Source of the DNA: Cyathus striatus
Taxonomy: Eukaryota > Basidiomycota > Agaricomycetes > Agaricales > Nidulariaceae
DNA: 64,000 bases
Direction of reading: 5' to 3'
Assembly: GCA_025738555.1 (NCBI GenBank)
Contig: JAOVFP010000008.1
Coordinates: 5,146,001-5,210,000, forward strand
Part shown: positions 1-12,076 of the stretch, one piece after another
How positions within the stretch are numbered: the stretch's first letter is position 1
Layout: every line of letters begins with the position of its first letter
Made by a program: the position numbers and the translations under genes
The notes under the pieces: generated by a model
The model's input: only the letters and a program-made list of their open reading frames with translations
What the model was told of the DNA's origin: nothing
Databases searched by the model: none

Positions 1-104
1 ACAGCATAGTCTATAAGTGACATCAGCTCCAGTGACCGAGGGATGATTCTACAAGGGAAAGGTTTGATATGTCTACAACAACTGTTAGCACTGGGTCCAA
101 TAAG

Positions 105-1888
105 CTACGTGAGTGCAAAAACCCACCTAACTAACCCGGTCGTGAATTCAGCCTCAGGTTCGATCTCAATTCCAGCACTATCGATAACTTTAGATATGTC
201 ATAAGCTGCCAAGATAGCGACAATTTGAATGAAGATGGATGATTCTGCGATATGCTGTCCGGGACAGATTCGACGGCCAAAACCGAAAGCAATTGTCCGC
301 GGGTCGCGAGGAGTCGCAGTCCCTGCGAGGAAGCGTTCGGGTTTAAAGCGAAAAGGGTCCGGATAGTCATTTTCGTCGTGCAGCATGGCCCATATATTTG
401 GTATCACAGTTGTTTTCGCGGGAATAAAATATTCATTGTAAATATCGTCATTGGTCGTACAGTGAGATAAAGCCAAAGGTGTAGCGCTCGCGCATCGAAG
501 TGTCTCCTGCAGGATGCATTCAATATATGGCAATCGTGGTCTATCTTGCAACGTAGGCAACCTCTGTCCTCGACCAGTTACCGAGTCTACTTCTAACTGA
601 GCACGTCGTTGAACAGTAGGATTCTTTGCCATCGCGTAAATGAAGAATTCCATCACGGAGACCGTCTGGTAAGGAAAGTGGTTAGTATCAAACGATGTCA
701 CATGGATAGGGACCTACAGTATCTACGCCCGCAGAATATAAGGCACCGGCAGTGTGTAATACGATATCATCATGGTCGGGAGAAGAAGTATCCGTATAGT
801 CAGGATCCAGTAAACGTGAAGTGAATGAAGGCTCAGCGGACCCTTCAGCCTGTCAAGATAATGATGAACAGTGTTACTAACTATTCATAACAGAATAACT
901 AACCATTTGCTTCTTTACGTATTCAAGGGGTCTCCAAGAAAGCTTCAGGCTATAGTCACTCCAAAGCTTAGCCTGTCGTTTGAACCCCGCCCCAGGAAAC
1001 CAATCCGGAAGATAACGCACTTGATACTTCATTAGCGGAAAGATTTAAACAACTATATTGTTAACACATACAAAAGGGAAACGAATCGACAAGCCATTTC
1101 CCTGGAGTACCTGCCAACGACGCAATTCGTAATATTTCTTCAGAGAGAGCAATAAACTGGTCGTCATCTCCAGTGACTGTATAACCGAAGCCAATTTTCA
1201 AAGTAATGGCAGCTGAAGTCCTAAAGGCTATTCAGCTTGAAAACGCCATCCGCAAATTCAAATAGAGTGAACCTTTTAATATGGTCAAAGAAGTTATCGG
1301 GTGTGGCGCGTAGACTGTATACTAGTCTGTATGCCTGGTCTTGCAGAGTTGGCCAATATGATGTGGTAGCTACTGGTCCGAGACCTTGATGCATAAGTTT
1401 CCGATACGCTTTCAGCCTCTCATTGTAGGGTCTTTAGAACTGGTTAACAAGTAAAAAACACGACAAACGGTGAATAGCTCACATATGAAAGATGTTCTTA
1501 TGACGTTTCATGAGTTCTCCCGCCATAGGAAGAAATGGTCGATCAGAGTAATTCCGCGCTCTGAAAACGAGCAGATCTTCTGCAACTGCAACAGAGTTTA
1601 TAACCACGATACGACGGCCTAGTATATGAAAGGATATTGGCATATTTTTTAACCCTGAAGCCATTCACAATTGTCAATACACGTATAGACAAGAGTATAT
1701 ATATACTGACCATACCTCTGACCCCACTCGGCATACGCCTTCCAAAATTGGGATTTGGGATGACTCCGAGCAACACCAAGGAACGGGAGGCTTGGGGGTC
1801 CGGATGGGTAACGTGTTGGACGGCGGAGGGCAACAAAATAGACTAGAAATGTAAAGAGAAGAACGACAGGAACACTTGCCGAGAGCAT
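105..1888 (-). CDS. cytochrome P450 monooxygenase, complete
   Basis: Haem-thiolate monooxygenase, probably ER-anchored and acting on a small hydrophobic substrate; the substrate cannot be told from sequence. The start at 1888 gives a hydrophobic N-terminal anchor (LLFTFLVYFVAL) followed by a proline-rich hinge (YPSGPPSLPFLG). Spliced exons read on through the C-helix region, an I-helix (AGALYSAGVDT followed by TVS), the K-helix ExxR (ETLR), the PERF-type FKPERF, and the haem loop FGFGRRICPG with the cysteine ligand. The stop is at 105-107. About seven short introns can be placed, and all joins keep frame. It resembles the fungal P450s often labelled O-methylsterigmatocystin oxidoreductase-like, a broad label that does not imply that substrate. 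No redox partner or biosynthetic cluster is adjacent. Confidence 0.9.
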
Positions 1889-3239
1889 ATTCTACAGAAC
1901 CCAAGAGTGATATCGCCAGAAGACGAGTGTTGTGGGTGAGGTGAGCATTTCAGTGTTCTTTTATACCAACGCCGATAAGTGAGGGTTGGAAAATTGGAAG
2001 ACCGATTTAAGCTATCCGAGATTCAATGCTGTCCTGCATGGGCGTTGAATCGGTATTGCCGTCAAGGAATACATGAATGTGATCGCTAGTGTCGGAGTTT
2101 TATTCACACTCGCAAGAGGGCAGCAAATGGGTGTAGATTGAAGTGATTTAGGAACAGTTAAGCATTGACCTGAACAAGATTCGTGGAGATCGCTTCTAAA
2201 ATAGGAAATTTAGGCGAATTTCTGTTTTGCACTACATCAGGGGGTAAAACTAGATGTCACATCGATATGTCATTTGAGTGTGTATTGCGCTTTCTGTCTG
2301 CAGAACGACCCCCCGGAGGCTTATGAGGAAGTCGAATCACATGAACAGTTTTCGGTGCTACGAGGATGATGGTGGCGCTTCTAGGACAATTCCGACTCGG
2401 AGTAAGCTGGTTAATGTAAAGTGGTAGGACAGAGGAAGTTTGAAGACCCTAAGCTGGGGAAGCTAGAACAGAGTTCCTTCTGTATCTGAGGCGAATGTGC
2501 CATCATTAGATTACGTCGGGATGCCAGCAAAAGAATAATGCATGTGAGATGGATCACAGCGTGTATATTGGCGGAAATGTTACGGTCATGAGTTTGACGC
2601 CTTGCGGAGGCAAATACGAATAAGTATTTAGACCTTCCTCCTTTCCGGATCCGAGTCGCATCATATACTATCTTTAGTCACCGACGCGGACGAGAACCCG
2701 CCCTTGCGCCGTTTTCTATGCGCCTTTATGTTTATTAAACCTACAGAGTACTCGGGTAATTTACTGAAACAGAATAAGCAAGGGTGTACAAAAGTTTATC
2801 AGCATCGTACCATCAGATAGGACGTCGAAAGTTCCTTGTCCAATTCAACAGTTGCATCTAAGATACATCCCACAAGCGCTATAATTAGTTGGAGTAAAGA
2901 TTGATAAGCAAGACGGACGGAATCATAGCGGCGACTCGGAAGATCAAGGTAAGATCATGATCGATGTTCCGAGTATTCGATGAACGGAGATCTATCTAGT
3001 AGACGCCATGCGTAATCGCTTAAACATGCAGTGATTATTGTCATCACTCTTTGGGAAACTGACTCCAGAGAGAAAAAGGACTTTGAAGCTGTCAAGTATA
3101 TATATACCATATAAGATGGTTCCTGTTGTCAAGGACTAACTGAATTCCGTCCCAGTGAATTAAAAACGGAAATCCAGAGTCCAAGTATGGGCATCGGTAG
3201 TGTATCGAATCTGCGCGCTCGGGTTCAACAGGAAATATA
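1889..3239. other. intergenic, no gene recognised
   Basis: This holds the 5' flank of the P450 gene and the 3' flank of the GCP gene. Only short, frequently interrupted frames are present and none resembles a known family. Confidence 0.5.
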
Positions 3240-6200
3240 CTATCTCGATTTTGACCACCAGTCAGTCGGATCTAGTCTGACAAGAAGATGATACAGAGCC
3301 TCAGCTCCTCCAGTGGGTTTGCGCTCTTCGGTGGGCAATGGATTCACAAGACTCTTGGCAGAAGAGCCTTTATCAACAAGCCCTTTCAACACCATCGTCT
3401 ATAAAGGCTTTAAAGCTACACTCCATGTGATCTGCTGTAAGACGTACCAGGTTTGTCAATTTGCCTCGGAACTTTTGGAAGAGCTCTTCAATTAGAGGGG
3501 CAGCTTGATATTCCTCCAAACGACTCTGATGAAGATCTGCAACAACTGTGGAAAATTCTAAAACAAGCTCCAATGCTTGCCTCAGCAAGTCTCCGACCGA
3601 GCGTTGTCCAGATCGGAGAAGACAAGCACTAAGAATATCATCCAATATCTTTGAATGGCTAGCGGCTAACTGGAAAATATCTTTGAAACCCGAGATATCG
3701 GGATCTCTCTTGGAAATACCTTCGAGAGATATCCTTGCTACGAATGGATCGAAATTACCGCGAATAGTCGTATCAAACACGCAGGATGAGAGGTTGTCTA
3801 CAAATGCTTCCGATATGTACCTGAAATGCATAAAAATGTTCCTTCCACGCACGAGCGTTGGAAAAGGTGGTTTAGCAGACGACCGTAACATGCGGTACAG
3901 TGACCTAACTGCGTGCTGAACTAGAGGGGAGGTACTAACTCAGCCGAGTTAAAAATTGCTACCGAAATAGATACATACCTCTCATGAGGCGTAAAATAAA
4001 TGCAAAAATCCTTTGATACTTTGAAATAATATCCGGGGAAATCAAGATCCCCAATGGATGTGGAGGTTTGTAGTCCATATAAAGAAAATCCAATGCTCTT
4101 GTAAATGTTAGTTCCACAACGGATATACCATAAGGCGATGTGTAAACTTACTCGATACCTAGCGACAAAGGATATTGTCAGATAAATTTAATGAAAGCAA
4201 GAAGCACCAGGGACATACAAGAAGGTTTGAGCCACTTTTCGCGCAGAGGGCCAGTAGGAAAATCTCGGATGGCGAAACCTAGTCTCCATCCAGCCTCAGA
4301 AACAACTTGATTTTCTTGTTCGGCCTCGTTCGCAGCCACATTGTCTTGGTCGAGGGAATCAACAATGACAGTACGCAGAAAGAAGCTTAAGTCTGCCCCA
4401 ATAGGTGGCCAAATATCGCGCTCTAAGAGACTCGGAGCAAGTCCAACAGCCCAGAGCTCCGATCCGGGATTACTATCCTTGCTGATTCTCCGTGTCACGG
4501 ATCGGACGGAAAGAGTATGAGCCTTATTATCGATTTCATAGTTCTCGGCGTCTGAGAATAACGCGGCCGCTAGACGTGACTTGAACGACTCGGCGGTGAG
4601 AAGGAGATAAGAGCGCAAAATAATAAGATGTGACTGGAAGTTGAGGTTTCCTGAAGAAGAGAGAAAAAGTGAAAGAAGGGTAGAAGAAAGCGTTGACGCA
4701 TGGTGAAGTAGATGTGCGAAAACCAACGAGGTCAGATGAGATAGCGTGGGTGTGATTGGAGGGAGTGAATCCGGAAATGCATTTATGAAATTGTGAAGGG
4801 TACCTGCAGCAGTGTCTTTCAATGATAGAGACAATGTCACTCCTGGCTCAAGGTCGAATATCCGAAATTCGGTCAATTCAGGAGGGTAATCAACCTCCGG
4901 ATAATTTCGACTTTGTGGAGGGTCTGTTAATATGTCAGACGTCACGTCAGTGACAGGTAAACCACTCCATGAAGACTCAATCTCCGCCGTGGACCACAAC
5001 CAGGATATGGTGGCCTGGCGGCTGTTCAACAATACATGCTCGGGTTGTGCAATACGAAGCAGAATAAGTGATTTCTGTGCTGCGGGGAGAATCTCTACCA
5101 ATTCGGAAGGAAAGAAGGTCGGAAAGTCGTGATCAATTTTCTCCATTGCGTCAAAAATATCCTCGTTTTCTTGGTCCTCTTCCTCATCATCGAATGCATA
5201 TGGATCCTGGTCAATCTTTTGTTTGTCACCACCGTGCTTCGATAGGGGTTGCCCGCCGAAACCCACAGAACGTGCCACCTGTTGTAGATATTCACGGGAA
5301 GTGTTCGTCAAGATGAAAGCAAAAATAGCTCTGATCATTCGTGGGGATTGCCGCTCCATATGCGCATTAAGATGATTATAGATTCGAGATAAGAGCGGAA
5401 TCGGAGACGTGTCGAACGGTGGGTACTCGAGCGGCGATCGATTTTGGTCCTAGAGATTGGATAGCAACCCTCAAAACATAGTTTAACGGGAGTAATAACA
5501 CGTGGACCTACCCGACCATACAACTCGGATAGTGCCACCAGGGTTTCTTCATATATACCATACTCCATCCATACAGCTGTGAGGGGTACCGCTTCTGCGG
5601 AATTTCCGCTGATCGGTGGTAGGTGAGTAAGGGCATCCCGAAGGTAGATTAGAATAGTTGATAGAGTATGTGCAAATGCATGAATAGTTGGTCCTTCACG
5701 GATTGATCTTGTGAATAATGATCAATACAGAACCCGTGAGAGATAACCTAAGCGACTTACTTTGTTCTTAAAGAAGCCACGAACACTTCCAGTCGACGTA
5801 GGAGGGTGCCTATCGTAATGAACCGGGCTATCAAGCTGTGAAGCAGGCACTTAAAAAGCAGGAGTAAGATCGTACAGCACAAGGTTGCCTACCTCTCGCT
5901 GATCGTTTCGTCTTTGCCATCTATCCTGAAGCTGCATCGTGTTCCATCCTTTGTTGAGGCAGGAATGAACTTCTCTGACAATACGTCCCATACATGTAAT
6001 GCTGATGATGCGCCGAGCACGGTCATCTTGAGTGATGAAAGAAGTTCATCTTGCGTGACATATATCTGTTTGATTCCAGACTCTTGCAGCCGTAACAAAA
6101 CGCTACACCGAGTTAGCGTTAAATCTGATAGTGACTTATAAGACCAAGAGTACCTGTGGCGTGCAGCAGCGAAGACCCAGCTATCTTGTTCTGAGAGAAA

Positions 6201-6604
6201 TGGTGTGGTGATAGATGATCTATGTGAAGGACGAAGTTTATCCCATGATAGGATCTGGTTCTAAACTACCGTGTTAATCGAAGACCTGATATGCGGAGGA
6301 TATGACGCACTTTCGGCAACGTTTTACGCGTTAAAAGTTCGTTCCAAAGCACGTGAACAGGTGTGGGTGGTTGAACCCCTAACAGCGATTCGACTTGACC
6401 GCTGGCCAATCCTGCTCGCTCCGTTGGGAGAAGTGGTCTCGGAGGAAGGGATTGGTTGGTAGCAGAAAGTTTAAGCATGTCCAATATTGGATTTTGTGGC
6501 TTCTCCTCCAGTGGCGGAACGAAGAATCGTGGAAATAGTTCAGGAAGTTCATCTAAAGTTGTAGTTTGTTCAAATTCTTCCAAGGGTTCGTCGGAATGCC
6601 ACAT
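3240..6604 (-). CDS. gamma-tubulin complex component (GCP5/GCP6-like)
   Basis: Spc97/Spc98-family subunit of the gamma-tubulin ring complex, which nucleates microtubules at the fungal spindle pole body. The N-terminal part has LSWDKLRP and FLSEQDSWVF, typical of larger GCPs. The middle has FPTFFPSELVEIL followed by a helix ending LILLRIAQPEHVL. The diagnostic GRIP2 stretch MDYKPPHPLGILISPD then SKYQRIFAFILRL lies at about 4000-4110. The C-terminal helical domain (ISEAFVDNL; HSKILDDILSACLL) is in 3490-3890. A last 55-nt intron (about 3398-3452) leads to a final exon ending YHLLVRLDPTDWWSKSR, with the stop at 3240-3242. About eight introns, one bounding a putative 7-nt exon at 4152-4158. A splice acceptor just before the ATG suggests an upstream 5' UTR exon. 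GCP5 versus GCP6 is unresolved. Confidence 0.85.
4152..4158 (-). other. putative 7-nt microexon in the GCP gene
   Basis: Seven bases (GTATCGA on the coding strand) sit between a CTAG acceptor and a GTAAGT donor. Upstream exon phase 1 plus these 7 nt plus an acceptor at AAG|AGCATTGG keeps the frame and gives SCIEALDFLYMDY across the join. Reading straight through from an alternative acceptor is also open, so the microexon is inferred. Confidence 0.45.
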
Positions 6605-6990
6605 ATTGCCTGAAAAGTAAATATTAATACAGTTTAGACACGTATCAGAGTTGAATGAGATATATTGGAAATAGTAGATTATGAAGATGAAGAATTCATA
6701 GATTAGTTTGTAAACTATTCAAACCGTCACAGACTTACAAGAGGTGAAGAACGCGTCCCAGATGTTTGTTTGGCAGTAGAGGTAAATCCAAATATATTGG
6801 ACAGATTAAGATTACAAAAGCTGTGTACATAATAACACAAAGCAGGCGTGCTACTATACGTACCGACTAAAGTAAAAATGAGATGTGACAATGCATCCTA
6901 GAAATACATAAAACGTCTGAGGTATGGTGCAGTATGAAAAGAAGGTATCCAAACGATACAACAAAGAGAAAGCTAAGCTTTCAGAATCAT
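6605..6990. other. intergenic / 5' UTR of the GCP gene
   Basis: On the minus strand a good donor (CTT|GTAAGTCTG, about 6735) and an acceptor (TTTTCAG, just above 6604) suggest a 5' UTR intron or a short upstream exon of the GCP gene. Otherwise AT-rich with no gene seen. Confidence 0.4.
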
Positions 6991-7608
6991 TTAATGACAA
7001 AGACCTTCGTCAATAACCAGATCGCAACGTGTACACCTCACCCTGCGGTCAAGAAGACATAGACCAATGCCTAGAGGAAACCAAAAGATGGCTGCTAAAA
7101 CACCTTAGAAAAAAAACAAGTCAGAAAACAAGTTGAATATAAGCTTAAAAGAAACATACCTAGCAAACCATATTTGGTTTGAGGAACATGCATTCCGGCC
7201 TGAAGACAAATCATCTCAGGATTATCGGGTGGTAACAATGAGGCAATATGTTCTCCTGTTCTTGGATTATTATAATGATATACAGTAGGATCTGGTAATC
7301 GAGAGACATGTTGAGACGTGTAAGACGATCCTGCGACTGCATATGGCACCGATGGTTGAGTAGGATCCATCGATGGTTTCATGCCAGGCTGCACTTTCGA
7401 GTCTGAAAGTGTGGCTGCCGGATATTGAGCATGATTAAGTACTGAAAGTATAAAAAAGAACGACGTACAATCATTAACTACAGCATGTTCATATGCAGGT
7501 GGACTATCTTGTGAAGAGCGCTATGCAGGAACCAGTAGTCAGAAACAACTAACACGAGACAAAAGTTTCGAGACATACCATAGTGTTATCGTCAGGGTCA
7601 ACAATCAT
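6991..7608 (-). CDS. BRI3-like small membrane protein with PPxY motif
   Basis: Small protein resembling the BRI3 (brain protein I3) family of endolysosomal membrane proteins. Exon 1 (7579-7608) encodes MIVDPDDNTM. After the next splice the protein reads RSSQDSPPAYEHAVV, which contains a PPxY motif of the kind bound by WW domains of NEDD4-type ubiquitin ligases. A proline/tyrosine-rich middle leads to MICLQAGMHVPQTKYGLLG. The last exon gives a short hydrophobic segment (AIFWFPLGIGLCLLD) and a Cys pair (RCTRCDLVIDEGLCH) before the stop at 6991-6993. The YGLLG...LAIFWFPxGxxCCLxxR...C..C pattern is the BRI3 signature as I know it. It is transcribed divergently from the PRMT gene. Confidence 0.7.
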
Positions 7609-7918
7609 TCTAGCAGACGTTTACTTACCTGCTTATATATGCGTCGGGTCTTGGAGCTGCGGGTACTGCGTTAAGAGTGTGCCGGAAATCGTGGCCCGGG
7701 AGCAAGAAAGACTGCGCATTCTCGGCATGCACAGCCACACACCATTTGGGTCACATGATCCCACGACGCGATCTATTTTGAGAATTGAAGATCCGCTGGT
7801 TGATTTTTTTTCGTCTTGTCAAAGAACTTGCAATTGGTGCAAAGTTTGCTCTTCTTTACCATCCACTTCTACTATCTCTCTCTTTCTAATATCTTAGATC
7901 TTTTTCTTGAAAAACAAA
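7609..7918. promoter_or_regulatory. divergent promoter between BRI3-like and PRMT genes
   Basis: These 310 bases separate two start codons pointing away from each other, so both core promoters and both 5' leaders must lie here. A pyrimidine-rich run (CTTCTACTATCTCTCTCTTTC) precedes the PRMT start, as is common before fungal genes. No clear TATA box was seen. Confidence 0.5.
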
Positions 7919-9477
<1,559 letters not shown>

Positions 9478-10036
9478 TTGCCATCTGCCACCCATCGTCT
9501 TTTCTTATCGCATGCATTATCATGATCCCCCAAAATAATCTGTTACCCCTCTTGGAACCGATCCTCAAAAACATCGTTTCGATGAAACCCGGCCCTTCAA
9601 CGCGCTTTTCTACATTATTATTATCCAGGTATTAAAAAACCACAATTTGGGAAGTGTCGAACAATCAGAGTGTACTGTTATGCTGGTGCATTGCATGCAA
9701 GATACCTGGCTAATTGTTAATCGAATTTCTAACTGTAGTTAGACTGCGATTGCGGTGTTTAGACTCATGTTGTAATCTAATAGGAAAGTTGTACGAGTGG
9801 CAATCCTTCTTGCTCGAGCTTATGAGAGCCGACGGAGATGAAGAGAACCTTTACGCACTGCATTTTCATGAATGCCGTACTAAACTTCCAGTTTACCAGA
9901 ACGTTTTTTTAGTCTAAAGTGATGCTCGTACGACATCCAAGAGCATCTATCACATGGTATGCTATACAAATATTAGGACAATGGTCTATGATACCTATAA
10001 CGAAAGCGAAAAACGATAAGAGAGATAAATTAAATC
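9478..10036. other. intergenic, convergent 3' flanks
   Basis: Region between the convergent PRMT and F-box genes. Short frames are present, but no gene could be supported. Confidence 0.5.
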
Positions 10037-12076
10037 CTAATTCCACCCAATGGCCCCGCGTATTCGTGAACTTCTCCGGCTTCCACTCGCAATGAAGCCC
10101 CAAATGGCCAAACAGACCAGCAGCGTACAGAACACGATCATTCGCATTTCCTCTCCAGCTGCCGACTGCTCGAAGAGGAGCCCGAGGACCCCTCTTAAGC
10201 CTTTTTCCGGCGCCCAGGTGAGCTTAGCGGTCGCAGATCCTGCACGTACTTCTTCGTTGAGGAAGAGACACCCAAGCCTAATGGCCAAACTGTACGGTTG
10301 TGTTCCAGAGCGGAGAGGCTCATGGGGTGACCATGCTGATCGCATGAAAGCTCGAAGCTACCAGAAGCGCGAGCGGGGAAGGGGAATGGTCGGTAAGGGA
10401 GAGAGAAAGGAAGTGGGACAGGGTATACGGGTGGAATGAATGTGAGGCCAAACTTGTGAAGACGAGGGTTGGCGGTAGCGATCCGGGTTGCACCTGTGGC
10501 GAGGTTCTCATCGCCGGGATATTTTACAATGGTTAAATGTAGGGTACGGAGCTTGGGAAATCCGCGGATAGTTTTTGCGAATGCATCCTGGCCAACCGTG
10601 GCGTTAGTTGATGTTACTTCAATCAGTCAACAGTTTAAGCTCACCAGTTGGAACGAAGGCTTATGCCCGCATGTCAGCTCCAAATGTCGAAGATTTGGGC
10701 ATGACTGTATGAGCGATCTTAATAGGTTCCCGCTATCATACATGGAGTGGAGAGTGAAGGAGATTCTCAGCTCCTCCAGTGATACCAATTCCCGTAACAA
10801 TGTAGCTACCGTCGGCGCAGAGACTTCACGAGTTTCGACTGGATCCCTGAATGTAACACTCTTTATTGATCGGTGAATATGCGTGAGCGCTTGTAGCTGT
10901 TGGTGCGTTCCAGAGAATGCAGTGACATGGCCGAGGCATGTTGGATCCAAGGCGGCGAAGTGGATAGGTTGGATGGTGTGCCTGGACAAGTTAAGAGTCG
11001 CTAAATCGGGGTGTTCTTCGAGGAAAGCAATGAAGGGCCGCTTTTCGCCTGGATTCATTGGCCTGGGAATCCAATCGATACAAACGTCTCCGAGTGTTAA
11101 CTTCCGTAATTTCGGCCATCGGCCTTCAACAACGAAGTGGATATCTGCTGGCACGGATGAGACACCGTCGATAGCGAGTTCCTCGAGATTCGGACATCTT
11201 CGTATAAGCATATCTGAGAACTTTCGAAAAGTGGGCTCATCCTCTGAAATAAGATGACACGTCGGTTTCGTCTTTTCGGAAGCGAAGCTAAAATGTGACG
11301 TTTACTCACCATCCAAGAACATATCTATGTGATTTTCATAGAATCCAGTCTTTAAGGTTAGATAGAAGCCATGAAGGTCAACAAAGTCGAATAACTAGGA
11401 AGATTTTCATATGGGGAATTAGATATGATTGGTGGAGGGGACATAATGAAACTCACATGGCTGTTGAGATCTGGTAATATTGATCCAATTGTGGTACCGA
11501 CGTACTTTAATTGCGGACATCTAGAATGATTCGAATGACGTTAGGAGTGTTGCTACGGGGGGAGGAAACAGTGGGAGACGCACCCTATCCGCAAGGCGAA
11601 CCACATATCCTCGTGGTATGGCATCTCGTCTGCATCCCAAACGAACTTCACGAGAGCATCTAAGCACAGTTTACTTGCGACAGAGCGTACAGCTGAGGAA
11701 GCTTCCTCCAAGTCTATTAAGGATATCGATAAATTCGATTTTGAGCAGGAGTGTAGCCGAACGACCAATTCTCGGACGTGTCGTGCGATATCTGGACGTT
11801 GTCGAAGCATCCCTAGAGTACGAGTACATTGCTCCGCAGACCTTAGAACAACGCTCTCATAGAGAACTGGAGCAACACTAGAAAAAACATGGCCGGACTA
11901 TCGTGTGATGATTGATTAGATGGACGCAATCCCTCTTAATGAACGAGACGTACAGTCAAGCTGAAATTGAGAAGATCCCGCTTGCGTTCGAGAAGCAATG
12001 CAATTTCTATCAAGAGATCACTAGGAGTTGCAAGAAAAGGAGACCTAGTCTTGCGAGGTGTATCTGAGCAAAACAT
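10037..12076 (-). CDS. F-box / leucine-rich-repeat protein, C-terminus frameshifted
   Basis: Likely substrate-recognition subunit of an SCF ubiquitin ligase. The start at 12076 (MFCSDTPRKT) leads into an F-box-like helix pair (SDLLIEIALLLERKRDLLNFSLT) and, after an intron near 11890-11945, YESVVLRSAEQCTRTLGML. LRR-like stretches follow (LIRRCPNLEELAID; LRKLTLGDVCID; LVSLEELRISFTL; SCPNLRHLELTCG; FPKLRTLHLTIVKYP). The continuous frame stops at 10195-10197 just after SSPGRRKKA. The next frame carries on with GVLGLLFEQSAAGEEM and a hydrophobic tail helix (MIVFCTLLVCLAIWGFIA) to a stop at 10037-10039. That tail is what I expect for this family, so a one-base loss in the five-T run at 10202-10206 probably splits the gene. 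The exact exon 1/2 junction is uncertain. Confidence 0.75.
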
